This document shows positions 37,112 to 47,240 of a stretch of DNA of 64,000 nt, piece by piece. Positions within the stretch are counted from its first letter, which is position 1, and the number at the start of each line of letters is the position of its first letter. The stretch lies in NCBI RefSeq assembly GCF_029894335.1, contig NZ_JARXZC010000044.1:1-64000 (forward strand). The letters are read 5' to 3'. Under the pieces are notes generated by a model. The model was not told the origin of the DNA and made no database searches. It saw only the letters and a program-made list of their open reading frames with translations. The DNA comes from Kitasatospora sp. MAP5-34 (GTDB lineage Bacteria > Actinomycetota > Actinomycetes > Streptomycetales > Streptomycetaceae). The translations under genes were made by a program, and so were the position numbers.

Positions 37112-39388
37112 ATGGCCACCCTGCTGTACCGGATAGGCCGCAGCGCCTTTCGTCACCGCCGAGCCGTGCTCGCCGCCTGGCTGACCGTCCTGGCGGCGAT
37201 CGCCGCCTGCGTGTTCGCCTTCGGTGGCTCGACGAACAACGAGTTCACCATCCCCGGCTCGCAGTCCCAGCAGGCGCTGGACAGCATGGCCAAGTCCTTC
37301 CCGGCGGCCTCCGGTACGAGCGCGCAGATCGTGTTCACCGCGCCGGCCGGCCACCAGGTCACCGAGCCGCAGTACGCCTCCGCCATCGACGCGACCATGG
37401 CCGGGGCCGCACACGCTCCACAGGTCAGGGCCGTGCTGAACCCGTTGACGTCCAAGGCGATCTCGCCGGACCACCGCACGGCGCTCGGGCAGGTGCAGTA
37501 CTCGGCCGGCCGCACCAACCTGGACAGCGGCAGCCTCCCCGCCCTGGAGCGGACCGCGCAGCCGGCCAAGGACGCCGGGCTCACCGTGGACGTCGGCGGG
37601 TCCGCCTACGGAGGCGGCGCGAAGAAGGGCGGCCACGCCAAGGAGGCGGTCGGCGTCGTCGTCGCCCTCGCCGTGCTGGCGGTCACCTTCGGTTCGCTGT
37701 CCGCCGCCGGAATGCCGCTGCTGACGGCCCTGGCGGGCGTGGCGGTCGGCCTGCTGGGACTGCTGTCGCTCACCAGCGTGACCACCATCTCCGCCACCGC
37801 TCCCACCCTCGCGGCCATGCTGGGCCTGGCCGTCGGCATCGACTACGCCCTGTTCATCGTCTCCCGCCACCGCTCCCAACTCGCCTCCGGCGCAGCCGTC
37901 GAGGAGTCGGCGGCCACCGCCACCGGCACGGCGGGCAGCGCCGTCGTCTTCGCCGGGCTGACGGTCGTCATCGCCCTGGCCGGGCTCACGGTCGTCGGCA
38001 TCCCGTTCCTGACCGTGATGGGTCTCGGAGCCGCCGCCACCGTACTGATCGCCGTCGCGGTCGCCGTCACCCTGCTGCCCGCCCTGCTCGGGTTCGCCGG
38101 GGAACGGCTCCGCCCGAAGCCCGGCTCCCGGACCATGCGCCGCGAGCAGGCGGCGGCCGGGCCCGCCGACCCGCGCCGCCCGGCCAACGCGGGTGAGCGC
38201 TGGGGCCGCCTGGTCACCCGCAAGCCGCTGCTCACCGTACTGGCCGTCCTCGCCGCCCTGCTGACCATCGCCATCCCCGCCCGCGACCTGCGCCTGGCCC
38301 TGCCGGACAACGGCACCGCCGCCGCCGGCAGCGGCCCGCGCCAGGCGTACGACCAGATCGACCGCGCTTTCGGCCCCGGCTTCAACGGCCCGCTGCTCAT
38401 CCTGGCCGACACCACCGGAGCCGCTGACGGCGCACAGGCCGCCGCCGCCCTGGCCAAGGACATCCGAGCCCTGCCCGACGTCGCCACCGTCTCCAAACCC
38501 CAGCTGAACGAGGCCGCGCACAGCGCGCTCATCCAGGTCGTCCCGAAGTCCGCGCCCGCCGACCAGCAGACCAAGGACCTCGTCAAGGACATCCGAGGCC
38601 ACGCGGACGCCTGGCAGCACGACACCGGCGCCAAGGTCTCCGTCACCGGATCGACGGCTGTCGGCATCGACGTCTCCGACCGTCTCGCCGCCTCGCTGCT
38701 CCCCTTCGCCCTCGTCGTCATCGGGCTGTCGCTGCTCCTGCTGCTGCTCGTCTTCCGCTCGGTCGTCGTGCCCCTGAAGGCCAGCCTCGGCTTCCTGCTG
38801 TCGGTCGCCGCGACCTTCGGCTCCGTCGTCGCGGTCTTCCAATGGGGTTGGCTCGCCGGGCTGTTGGGGGTGGACCGGACCGGGCCCGTGGTCAGTTTCC
38901 TGCCCATCATCCTGATGGCCGTCCTGTTCGGCCTCGCGATGGACTACGAGGTCTTCCTGGTCTCCCGGATGCGCGAGGCCTACGTGCACGGTGCCGGACC
39001 CCGCCAGGCCGTCCTGACCGGCACCCGGCACGCCTCACGGGTCGTCACCGCCGCCGCGCTGATCATGTTCACGGTCTTCGCGGGCTTCATCCCCGGCGCC
39101 GACGCCATCTTCAAGCCGATCGCGTTCTCGCTGGCCGTCGGCGTCCTGATCGACGCCTTCGTGGTCCGGATGACCTTCGTCCCCGCGCTGCTCACCCTGT
39201 TCGGCCGGGCCGCCTGGTGGCTGCCGCGCCGACTCGACCGCTGGCTGCCCGACCTGGACATCGAAGGCGAGCGACTGCGGCGCCACGACGACGGGTCCAC
39301 CGGCAGCGCCACTGACAACGCCACCGACAGTGCCTCCGACGGCGACGAGCGGCACCTCCGAGCCGTCCCGGAGCCGACCCGGCCGTGA
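37112..39388 (+). CDS. MMPL-family RND transporter
   Basis: 758 aa, about 12 TM helices in two halves of 1+5 helices with two extracellular loops, as in MmpL/actinorhodin-type exporters. Conserved LGLAVGIDYALFIVSRHR and FGLAMDYEVFLVSRMRE carry the proton-relay Asp-Tyr pairs. ATG follows GAAGGAG. Exports a lipid or antibiotic-like compound; induced when the divergent TetR releases its operators. Confidence 0.9.
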   Translation: MATLLYRIGRSAFRHRRAVLAAWLTVLAAIAACVFAFGGSTNNEFTIPGSQSQQALDSMAKSFPAASGTSAQIVFTAPAGHQVTEPQYASAIDATMAGAAHAPQVRAVLNPLTSKAISPDHRTALGQVQYSAGRTNLDSGSLPALERTAQPAKDAGLTVDVGGSAYGGGAKKGGHAKEAVGVVVALAVLAVTFGSLSAAGMPLLTALAGVAVGLLGLLSLTSVTTISATAPTLAAMLGLAVGIDYALFIVSRHRSQLASGAAVEESAATATGTAGSAVVFAGLTVVIALAGLTVVGIPFLTVMGLGAAATVLIAVAVAVTLLPALLGFAGERLRPKPGSRTMRREQAAAGPADPRRPANAGERWGRLVTRKPLLTVLAVLAALLTIAIPARDLRLALPDNGTAAAGSGPRQAYDQIDRAFGPGFNGPLLILADTTGAADGAQAAAALAKDIRALPDVATVSKPQLNEAAHSALIQVVPKSAPADQQTKDLVKDIRGHADAWQHDTGAKVSVTGSTAVGIDVSDRLAASLLPFALVVIGLSLLLLLLVFRSVVVPLKASLGFLLSVAATFGSVVAVFQWGWLAGLLGVDRTGPVVSFLPIILMAVLFGLAMDYEVFLVSRMREAYVHGAGPRQAVLTGTRHASRVVTAAALIMFTVFAGFIPGADAIFKPIAFSLAVGVLIDAFVVRMTFVPALLTLFGRAAWWLPRRLDRWLPDLDIEGERLRRHDDGSTGSATDNATDSASDGDERHLRAVPEPTRP

Positions 39389-39486
39389 CGCGACGTGACC
39401 GAAGGCGGCGGGGTCGCGACCACGCGGCTTCGCCGCTCGACGGTCAGCTGGAACGCTTCCGGGAGTACGAGTAGACGGCCGGTGGA

Positions 39487-39528
39487 CCGCTTCGGCTGAG
39501 CCGGGACGTACCGGATCAGCCGAAGCGG
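39487..39528. terminator. Hairpin downstream of the MMPL gene
   Basis: CCGCTTCGGCTGA (39487-39499) / TCAGCCGAAGCGG (39516-39528), perfect 13-bp stem, 16-nt loop. The right arm is the last codons of the pstB remnant. Confidence 0.6.
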
Positions 39529-39580
39529 CCGTTGACATAGTCCGTCGTTCGCTGGTCCCCCGGGTTACCGAAGAGCTACC
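39516..39580 (-). pseudogene. 3' remnant of a second pstB gene
   Basis: The minus strand encodes FGNPGDQRTTDYVNGRFG and stop, nearly the same as the C-terminus of the intact PstB at 41145 (FGNPVDPRTADYVNGRFG). The DNA match runs about 65 bp, with scattered changes. Only the end survives, so this is a duplication or recombination scar, about 1.6 kb from the intact copy and in the same orientation. Confidence 0.75.
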
Positions 39581-39612
39581 CGGCGATCACTGACCACCTC
39601 GGACGTCCTCGC

Positions 39613-40392
39613 TCAGTTCACCCGTCTGCCCGCAAGGGAGGCGATCAGCTCAGCGGCGGTGACCAGGTCGTCCGGCGGACACCGCAGGGTGACGTACCCG
39701 GCCCGGTCCTTCCCGGCACCGACGTGCAGTTCCCCGACGGCAGGCGGACCGCCGGAGCTTTGAATCGTCCTGAACCACACCCGGCGTATCCGGTCGATCG
39801 GCATCCCCACCGCCGGCCCGTCGCCGTGCGCGTCCATGCCGACGTGTTCCCGGGTGACCTGGATCGGGCCGAAGACGACCGACCCGGTCTCGTCGAGTGT
39901 GCGCAGACTGGCGCCCAGCCCTCCCGAGAGCCCTCCCCACACCAGCGCCCGGGCGAGTGCGGGGCCGCCGCCCACGATCTGCCGAGCAGCGAAGCCGAAG
40001 CTCTTGGTACCGGCGACGGAGACTCCGTAGACGCACAGCGGGGGACCGAACCACTGAAGTATCACCCTCTTGATCCACACACTCACCTCGGGCCGGGAAC
40101 CGATCTGCTTCACCTGCCCCCACATCCCGGTGAGCACGAATCCCTGGTCGAAGACGTGGACGGCCTTGTTGGCCCGGACGGCGGCACCCACCGCGGCAGC
40201 GGGCAACCCGAGGATCACGCCGACCGCCACTCCCACCCAGCTGATCGCCCCCGCTGCTACAGCCCATATGACAACGATCATCAGGGGCCACAGTGCCATC
40301 ACGAACCAGGCGATCCCGTTGAACCGGTAGCTCTCCCGGTGAGCGCCCAGCCCGTGGGACTCCGCCGTCCGCGACACCCGCTCCGACCCCAT
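39613..40392 (-). CDS. Hypothetical membrane protein with PH-like cytosolic part
   Basis: 259 aa. Two TM helices close to the N-terminus (about 27-48 and 50-72), then a ~185-residue soluble part rich in beta strands (VHVFDQGFVLTGMWGQVKQI, VVFGPIQVTREHVGMD, GYVTLRCPPDDLVTAAELI). The layout resembles bacterial PH-domain membrane proteins but no motif is decisive. Function unknown. The 143-bp upstream gap contains a perfect GTCAGAT-c-ATCTGAC dyad (40479-40493). Confidence 0.7.
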   Translation of the reverse strand: MGSERVSRTAESHGLGAHRESYRFNGIAWFVMALWPLMIVVIWAVAAGAISWVGVAVGVILGLPAAAVGAAVRANKAVHVFDQGFVLTGMWGQVKQIGSRPEVSVWIKRVILQWFGPPLCVYGVSVAGTKSFGFAARQIVGGGPALARALVWGGLSGGLGASLRTLDETGSVVFGPIQVTREHVGMDAHGDGPAVGMPIDRIRRVWFRTIQSSGGPPAVGELHVGAGKDRAGYVTLRCPPDDLVTAAELIASLAGRRVN

Positions 40393-40478
40393 CCTGCCTC
40401 CATCCCCCGGCCCACCAGGCCGTCACGGCCTGCCGCGCCTGCCTTGACAGCGTTCGCCGGAGGCCACCTTCACACAAC

Positions 40479-40493
40479 GTCAGATCATCTGAC
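40479..40493. promoter_or_regulatory. Operator-like dyad
   Basis: GTCAGATCATCTGAC, 7-bp arms around one central base, 87 bp upstream of the 40392 start. Possible regulator site for the hypothetical membrane protein. Confidence 0.4.
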
Positions 40494-40535
40494 TACGGAG
40501 TATGCGAATCCCGAACCCGGAAACGGGCCCGTTGG

Positions 40536-41084
<549 letters not shown>

Positions 41085-41144
41085 GACGTGAGAGTACCCA
41101 GCGCGTGTTCGGTCATGTTGAACTATGAGGCCGGACGCGCCGGG

Positions 41145-42110
41145 TCAGCCGAAGCGGCCGTTGACGTAGTCCGCCGTGCGCGGGTCCACCGGGTTGCCGA
41201 AGAGCTGCGCGGTGTCGCCCGCCTCCACGATCCGACCGGGCGTGTCGTGGGTCGCCAGGAAGAACGCGCAGGACTGCGAGACCCGTTGGGCCTGCTGCAT
41301 GTTGTGGGTGACGATCACGATGGTGAGCCGCCCGCGCAGTTCCGCGATGGTCTCCTCGACGCGCCGGGTGGAGGTGGGGTCGAGGGCGGAGCACGGCTCG
41401 TCCATCAGCAGCACGTCCGGGGACACCGCGAGCGAGCGGGCGATGCACAGCCGCTGCTGCTGCCCGCCGGAGAGCGCACCCCCCGGCGTGCGCAGCCGGT
41501 TGCGCACCTCCGTCCACAGGCCGGCACTGACCAGGCTGCTCTCCACCAGGTGGTCCCGCTGGTCCTTGCGGACCTTGATCCCGGCGAGCTTGAGGCCGCT
41601 GGCGACGTTGTCGTAGATGGACATGCCGGGGAAGGGGTTGGGGCGCTGGAAGACCATCCCGATCCGGCGCCGCACGTCGGCGGGGCGGCGGCCGGGCGCG
41701 TAGACGTCCTCGCCGTCCAGCAGCACCGCGCCGGCCAGGCAGGCGGAACGGACCATCTCGTGCATCCGGTTCAGGATCCGCAGGTAGGTCGACTTCCCGC
41801 AGCCGGAGGGGCCGATGAGCGCGGTGACCTGCCCGGCCGGCATGGTGAGCGAGACCCGTTCGAGCACCTTGTGGTCGCCGAACCAGGCGGAGACGTCGCG
41901 GGTCCGGAGTCCGAACAGCTGCGCGGGAGCGTCCGGCTCGCGGAGCTCGGAGCGGAGAGCGGGCCGGGCTGCCGGGGAAGGACCGGCGGCCACCGGCAGT
42001 GCGAGCGTCTCGACCGCGTCGGAATCGGGGCCGCCGGCGTTCGCCCGGTAGCCAACCCCGACCGGGACGGGCTGTTGGGCGGGGGTGTCCACCCCGGGGT
42101 TGTCGGTCAT
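41145..42110 (-). CDS. pstB: Phosphate-type ABC transporter ATP-binding protein (PstB)
   Basis: 321 aa. Walker A GPSGCGKS (100-107), signature ALSGGQQQRLCIARSL, Walker B VLLMDEPCSALDPTS, H-loop IVIVTHNMQQA. The region RMHEMVRSACLAGAVLLDGEDVYAP and VSQSCAFF are PstB hallmarks. It has an extra ~65-residue N-terminal tail of Pro/Ala. Last gene of an eight-gene operon running from 51983 down to here. Confidence 0.9.
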   Translation of the reverse strand: MTDNPGVDTPAQQPVPVGVGYRANAGGPDSDAVETLALPVAAGPSPAARPALRSELREPDAPAQLFGLRTRDVSAWFGDHKVLERVSLTMPAGQVTALIGPSGCGKSTYLRILNRMHEMVRSACLAGAVLLDGEDVYAPGRRPADVRRRIGMVFQRPNPFPGMSIYDNVASGLKLAGIKVRKDQRDHLVESSLVSAGLWTEVRNRLRTPGGALSGGQQQRLCIARSLAVSPDVLLMDEPCSALDPTSTRRVEETIAELRGRLTIVIVTHNMQQAQRVSQSCAFFLATHDTPGRIVEAGDTAQLFGNPVDPRTADYVNGRFG

Positions 42111-42170
42111 GGTGCTGGGCTCCTCGTTCGGGACGGGTGGATACGGGTGAGAACGGTCGGGCAGCGGTGC

Positions 42171-43115
42171 TCAGTAGAGGTTCGGGAGCAGGGCGGCGGC
42201 GCTCTCGTACACGCACCACAGCAGGGCCCCGAGCACCGGCGCGAAGACCAGGTGGGCCGCCCCGCGCGGCCACCACTGCCGTCCGCGCAGCACCAGCAGG
42301 GTCACCGCCGCCAGCAGGGCCAGCGACCACAGTTGCAGGGCCGGCAGGCCCGCGCTGTCGGAGGCGAGGGCGCGGTCGGTGGGCACGGTGCCGGGGCGGC
42401 CGCCGGGATCGGGCTGGGCGGTGCCGTCCAGGCGGGCGCCGATGAGCACGGTCCGGGTGGGGATCCAGTCCGAGTCGCCGGTGACCAGGACCAGGCGGGC
42501 GGTGGCCGGGTCCTTGACGGGGTGGTCACCGTCCCCGTACGCGTTGACCGTGTAGCTGGAGGTGCCCTGGGCGGTGGTCGCGTAGATCTTGTCGCCGACG
42601 CGCAGCTCGGCGAGATCGGCGAAGGGCGACCCGAAGGTGCTGCGGCGGCCGAAGATGACGCTGACTCCGGTCTGACCGGGCAGCGCGGTGTCACGGCGGT
42701 GGCCCGGGCCGCGCATCAGGTCCCGGCCGGTGGTGCCCTCGACCACGACGGCCTGGCGCAGGCCGATCGCAGGGATGGCGATCACCGCGACGGGTGCTCC
42801 ATCGGCGGCCGTCCCGGTCGGCGCGACGGCGCCCGCGAGCTGGTTGGCGAAGCTGCGGTAGGCGGTGGACTGGAAGTGCTCCTCCTGGAGACCGGAGACA
42901 CCGAGGAGGTAGCAGCCGAAGCCGACCAGGACGAGACCCAGCAGGGTCAGCGCGGTGGCGGTCCTGACCACCGCGCGACGGGCCGGGCCGGCCTGGGCGG
43001 CAGGCCGCCGACCGGCCGCCGGACCCGGCGCGGACGGGCGCGGGACCGGGCCGGTACGGGCCGCCGGAGCGCCCGCGCCGAGGGCGGCGGGCGGGTCGAG
43101 GGTGGGCGCGGTCAT
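42171..43115 (-). CDS. Membrane protein with degenerate sortase fold (pseudo-sortase)
   Basis: 314 aa. N-terminal TM (about 49-70), a sortase-like domain (about 105-230), then two C-terminal TM helices (about 256-277, 286-305). The sortase backbone is clear: LMRGPGHRRDTALPGQTGVS, FGSPFADLAELRVGDKIYAT and YTVNAYGD. But the catalytic His (usual AGHR) is R157 in FGRRS, and the catalytic Cys (usual LxTC) is G213 in LVLVTGDSD; only the Arg (R221) remains. It cannot be a normal transpeptidase. ATGA overlap with the upstream binding-protein gene places it firmly in the Pst-like operon. Confidence 0.8.
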   Translation of the reverse strand: MTAPTLDPPAALGAGAPAARTGPVPRPSAPGPAAGRRPAAQAGPARRAVVRTATALTLLGLVLVGFGCYLLGVSGLQEEHFQSTAYRSFANQLAGAVAPTGTAADGAPVAVIAIPAIGLRQAVVVEGTTGRDLMRGPGHRRDTALPGQTGVSVIFGRRSTFGSPFADLAELRVGDKIYATTAQGTSSYTVNAYGDGDHPVKDPATARLVLVTGDSDWIPTRTVLIGARLDGTAQPDPGGRPGTVPTDRALASDSAGLPALQLWSLALLAAVTLLVLRGRQWWPRGAAHLVFAPVLGALLWCVYESAAALLPNLY

Positions 43116-44854
43116 GGCTGGAGCTCCTCCTGCTCGGTGCCCTGCCCCCGCCGGCGCCTCAGGTACGAGCCGAGGAACGGCGGTACGGCGACGACGGCGA
43201 GCAGCTCCAGGGCGGTGAGGGTGGTCAGCAGCCGGTCGTCGTGCCGTCCGGAGAGCGCGACCACACTGGCGGGTACGGCCGTCCCGGCGCCGGTGCCGTT
43301 CGCGCTCACGATCTGCCCGGTCTGCGGGTCGACGGTGGTCGTCCCGCTGCCGCCGGACGCGCCGCCACCTCCGCCCGCCGCCGCTCCGCCGGTCCCACCG
43401 GTCGCCGCTCCGCCGGTACCGCCGGTCCCGCCGGAGGCCGGGCCGGCACCCCTGCCCGTTCCACCGCCACCGCTACCACCGCCACCGCTGCCGCCACCGG
43501 CACTGCCGCCCGAAGTCGGGCGACCGCCCTGGACGGTGCAGGTGAGCGGCTGGCCCGCCTGGTCGCAGGGGCTCGGCTGCGGCGCGTTGGTGAGCACGAC
43601 CAGGCGCCCGCTGGAGTCGAACGTGGGGTTGGGGCAGTTGCCGAGCTGGTTCGGGTCGATCCCGTCGTTGTTGCCGGGGACGTGGCTGACCTGCAGCAGC
43701 CCGCCCCGGACCAGACCGCGCGGGATCGGCGAGTAGCCGAGCTGGTCCGCCTCACCCTGCCCGGCGCAGAGGATGTAGCCGATGTACTGGCTGAGCGCCG
43801 CGCCCTTGGCGGTGGTGAAGCGCGGCGGGATGCCCCGGGACTCGCCGCCACGCGGCACGATCAGGTAGCTGTAACTGGAGATCGGGTACGCCCGGGGGTC
43901 ACCCATGGTGTAGACGCCGTCCAGGTCCTGCTGCAGGTAGTTGGGGTCGCCGGGCGGGGTGCTGTCGTCAACTCCCTTGATCTTCGCGGCAGTCAGCGCG
44001 ACCGCGACGTTGGAGGCGGTCGGCAGGGTGTAGTACCCGGCGGCGTTGAGCACCTTCACCACGGGCCAGTTGGCCCGTTTGGCGAAGGCGTACTCGTCGT
44101 AGCCGATGGTGCCCTCGCCGGTCGGCGACTGGATGTAGTTGGCGACGACGTCGGAGCCGTTCTGCGCGACCATGTGGCTGGACGGCGGGAAGAACTCGGT
44201 GTAGTCGCCGCACGAACTGCCCACCTGGGCCTTGCAGTAGGCGTCCCACTCGGCCTGGTGGGTGTGCTCCATGTACCGGGTGAACTGTGCGGTGGCGCCC
44301 GATCCGTCGGAGCGCACGACGGGCGTGATCGGCGTGTGCGGGAGGGTGCCGCCGTAGTCCTTCTTGATCGCCTGGTCGTCCCAGTAGCCGATCCGACCGG
44401 TGAAGATCTTCACGATGGTGTCCGAGGACAGCCGCAGGTTGCGGACCAACTGCCCACCCACGGTGAGGTGGTACATGAAGGCGGTGCCGCCGGCGGTGAC
44501 CGGCACGTAGCTGAAGTCGTAGACGGGGTTCTCCGGCTGCCCGCCACCACCCGGCGCGCCGGCATCGGTGCCGCTGCGGAACGGTACGTCGGAGGCTGTG
44601 AAGTCGTCCTGTCCGATGCTCCACTGCTGGCGGCCGGCGGCCGAGCCGACCGGCGAGAAGTTGATGTCGATGCCCTGCGGGCCGACGTCCTGCCGCCACT
44701 GGTCCAGCGCGGGACCGGCCCAGCTCGACCCGTCGCCGTTCAGCGAGGTGCTGGCACTCGCAGCGGGGGACTGCACCAGCAGTACGGCCAGGGCGCAGAG
44801 CAGCACGGCCAGTGGGCGGGCGAAGTGCCGGATCCCCGTGGTCGTTCGGGACAT
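43112..44854 (-). CDS. Surface-anchored phosphate-type substrate-binding protein
   Basis: 580 aa from ATG 44854 (MSRTTTGIRHF), with GGAGGAGA in front; an upstream in-frame ATG at 44887 is less likely. Signal peptide about 8-35 ending SASA. PstS-type PBP fold: GSSWAGPALDQWRQDV, FTASDVPF, VRSDGSGATAQFTRYM, IGYDEYAFAK. Then a long Gly/Ser/Thr spacer (about 440-530) and a C-terminal TM helix with RRRRGQG tail. No LPXTG-type signal. It is displayed on the membrane, not released. Confidence 0.85.
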   Translation of the reverse strand: MSRTTTGIRHFARPLAVLLCALAVLLVQSPAASASTSLNGDGSSWAGPALDQWRQDVGPQGIDINFSPVGSAAGRQQWSIGQDDFTASDVPFRSGTDAGAPGGGGQPENPVYDFSYVPVTAGGTAFMYHLTVGGQLVRNLRLSSDTIVKIFTGRIGYWDDQAIKKDYGGTLPHTPITPVVRSDGSGATAQFTRYMEHTHQAEWDAYCKAQVGSSCGDYTEFFPPSSHMVAQNGSDVVANYIQSPTGEGTIGYDEYAFAKRANWPVVKVLNAAGYYTLPTASNVAVALTAAKIKGVDDSTPPGDPNYLQQDLDGVYTMGDPRAYPISSYSYLIVPRGGESRGIPPRFTTAKGAALSQYIGYILCAGQGEADQLGYSPIPRGLVRGGLLQVSHVPGNNDGIDPNQLGNCPNPTFDSSGRLVVLTNAPQPSPCDQAGQPLTCTVQGGRPTSGGSAGGGSGGGGSGGGGTGRGAGPASGGTGGTGGAATGGTGGAAAGGGGGASGGSGTTTVDPQTGQIVSANGTGAGTAVPASVVALSGRHDDRLLTTLTALELLAVVAVPPFLGSYLRRRRGQGTEQEELQP

Positions 44855-44883
44855 GGGTTCTCCTCCGGGCAGCGTGGCACGGT

Positions 44884-46113
44884 TCATGACGTTCCGTCAG
44901 ATGGGTGGGTGAACGACTCGGCCAGGTCGCGGGCCACCAGGCGGCGTTGCCGGCGGCTCAGTTCGCCCGGCCGCCGCCCGCCGACGAGCCGGGCCGTGAC
45001 GAACAGCACCAGGACGATGACCATCAACGTCAACGCCGCCGCGAAGGCCCGCGCGACCATGTCCGTCGAGGGGTACCTGACGTAGTTCCAGATGTAGAGC
45101 GGCAGGCTGACCTGGTGCTCCGCGAACGGGTCGGCGTTCATCTGCGAGGTGAAGCCGGAGGTCAGCAGCACGGGCGAGGTCTCCCCCACGCCGCGCGCCA
45201 TGCCCAGCACCACGGCGGTGACCAGACCGGGACGGGCGGTGGGCAGCACAACGCTCAGCACCGTCCGCCACTGGCTGCCGCCGAGCGCGTAGGAGGCCTC
45301 CCGCAGGGTGCCGGGGACCAGCCGGATCACGACCTCGGCGGCGCGGGTGACGATCGGCATCATCATCACGGTCAGCGCGAGGGAGGCGGCGAAGCCGCTC
45401 TTCTGGTTACCGAGCGTGAGGATCCACACGCCCAGGATGAACAGCCCTGCGACGATGGACGGCAGCGCGGTCATCGCCTCCACGACGGTACGGACCGGAC
45501 GCGCCAGCCGGCCGCCGATCTCGGACATGAAGACGGCTGCGGCGATCCCCAGCGGGACGGCGAAGAGCGTCGCCAGCCCGAGCTGCTCCAGCGAGCCGAC
45601 CACGGCGTGCAGGGCGCCGCCCGAGGTGATCGGGGAGAGGGTGGCGGTGTGCCGCATGTCCTGGGTGAAGAAGTTGGAGTGCGAGGCGGCGTGCGCGCCC
45701 CGGAACGCGACGTAGCCGATCTGGTCGAGGATCAGCGCCACCACCAGCAGGCCCGAACCGGCCACCAGCGACTGCACCAGGCGTTCCCTGACCGTCCGAA
45801 CGTCCCACTGCAGCCGGGAGATCGCCCAGCTCAGGGCCAGGAACAGCAGGTACCAGAAGATCAGGAACCCGAAGGCGCCGCTGAACGGCAGCACCCGCTC
45901 GTAGAGCACCCAGGTGAGGGCGAGGGAGCCGGCGGCCGCGCCGAGGTTGGTGCGTACCGTACCGGCGTCGACGCCGCCGAGCCGGATCCGGCGCTGCTCG
46001 TCGGGATCGGGCGCGGCGGGTGGGGCAGGCGCGGCGGGCGCGGTCTCCGTGGTGGTGGTCATGCTCGCGTGCTCCTCCGGGGTGATGGCGATCCGGTCGG
46101 TGGCTGATGTCAT
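44884..46113 (-). CDS. pstA: Phosphate-type ABC transporter permease (PstA-like)
   Basis: 409 aa. Three extra N-terminal TM helices, then the six-helix permease core with TALPSIVAGLFILGVWI, LREASYALGGSQWRTVLSVVLP (EAA loop) and GETSPVLLTSGFT. Longer than typical PstA (about 290 aa), because of the N-terminal extension. Starts just before the PstC stop codon, 1-bp gap. Confidence 0.87.
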   Translation of the reverse strand: MTSATDRIAITPEEHASMTTTTETAPAAPAPPAAPDPDEQRRIRLGGVDAGTVRTNLGAAAGSLALTWVLYERVLPFSGAFGFLIFWYLLFLALSWAISRLQWDVRTVRERLVQSLVAGSGLLVVALILDQIGYVAFRGAHAASHSNFFTQDMRHTATLSPITSGGALHAVVGSLEQLGLATLFAVPLGIAAAVFMSEIGGRLARPVRTVVEAMTALPSIVAGLFILGVWILTLGNQKSGFAASLALTVMMMPIVTRAAEVVIRLVPGTLREASYALGGSQWRTVLSVVLPTARPGLVTAVVLGMARGVGETSPVLLTSGFTSQMNADPFAEHQVSLPLYIWNYVRYPSTDMVARAFAAALTLMVIVLVLFVTARLVGGRRPGELSRRQRRLVARDLAESFTHPSDGTS

Positions 46114-46114
46114 G

Positions 46115-47155
46115 TCAGTCCGCCGTCGCCGCGCCGGAGCGGGAGCGGCCGATGACCACGGCCGCCAGCATGTTGACCACCAGCGTGAGGCCGAACAGCA
46201 CCAGCCCGGCGGCCATCAGCGCGGAGAGCGACAGGGGGTCCGACTCGCCGAAGTGCAGGGCGATCAGCGAGGAGATCGAGTTGGCACCGTTCTCCAGGAT
46301 GTGCGTGGTGACGGTGAACTTCGGCGAGATGATCAACGCGACGGCGATGGTCTCGCCCATCGCCCGGCCGAAGCCGAGCATCACCGCGCCGACCACGCCA
46401 CCCCGGCCGAACGGCAGGACCACGCTGCGCACCATCCCCCACCGCGTGCTGCCCAGCGCGTAGGCGCCCTCCCGCTCGCCCTGCGGGGCCTGGGAGAAGA
46501 CCTCCCGGCTGAGCGAGGTGACGATCGGGATGATCATCAGCGAGACCACCGTCCCGACGATGAACGGGGACGAGGTGTAGGAGGCCCCGATGTCACCGGA
46601 GCGGACCTTCAGGAAGGGGATCCAGTGGCCGAGGTGCATGGTCGTCCAGCGGACGAAGCCGACGATGCGCGGTTGCAGGAAGAACAGTCCCCACAGGCCG
46701 TAGACGATGCTGGGGATCGCCGCCATCAGGTCCACCAGCGACACCAGTGCCGAACGGATGCGCTCCGGCGCGTACTCGGAGACGTACACGGCGGTGGTGA
46801 GCGCGACGGGGACGGCGATCACCAGCGCCACCATCGCGATGATGACGCCGTCGGGAAGGACGGCCGCGATGCCGAAGACGTGGGACTGCGTCAGCCACTT
46901 CTCCTGGGTGAAGAACGACCAGCCGGTGGCGTGCAGGGCCTGCAGCCCCCGGAGGAGCAGGAAGAACGCGATCAGTCCCATGATCAGGAAGACCGACAGC
47001 CCGGCGGCCCGCAGCACGCCTCGGAAGACCAGGTCGCCGGGGGTGACCGGAGCGGTGATCCGGCGCGGGCGGTCGGCAGCCTGGTCGCCGCCGCCGCCCA
47101 CGGGCTCGGCGTGGCGGACTGCGCCGGGCGTTCTCGAGATCATCGTCGTCTGCAC
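46115..47155 (-). CDS. pstC: Phosphate-type ABC transporter permease (PstC-like)
   Basis: 346 aa, six TM helices. Typical PstC features: WFPP-like loop region WSFFTQEKWL, DLMAAIPSIVYGLWGLFFL, EREGAYALGSTRWGMVRSVVLP (EAA loop) and GFGRAMGETIAVALI. Pairs with the PstA-like protein. Confidence 0.9.
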   Translation of the reverse strand: MQTTMISRTPGAVRHAEPVGGGGDQAADRPRRITAPVTPGDLVFRGVLRAAGLSVFLIMGLIAFFLLLRGLQALHATGWSFFTQEKWLTQSHVFGIAAVLPDGVIIAMVALVIAVPVALTTAVYVSEYAPERIRSALVSLVDLMAAIPSIVYGLWGLFFLQPRIVGFVRWTTMHLGHWIPFLKVRSGDIGASYTSSPFIVGTVVSLMIIPIVTSLSREVFSQAPQGEREGAYALGSTRWGMVRSVVLPFGRGGVVGAVMLGFGRAMGETIAVALIISPKFTVTTHILENGANSISSLIALHFGESDPLSLSALMAAGLVLFGLTLVVNMLAAVVIGRSRSGAATAD

Positions 47156-47240
47156 TTCCTCGGCGGTGAGGCCACCGGCTGGAACGGGATGGAACGGAAC
47201 GGGACGGAACCGGACCCGTGGAGCGGGACAGGAGCCCAGG

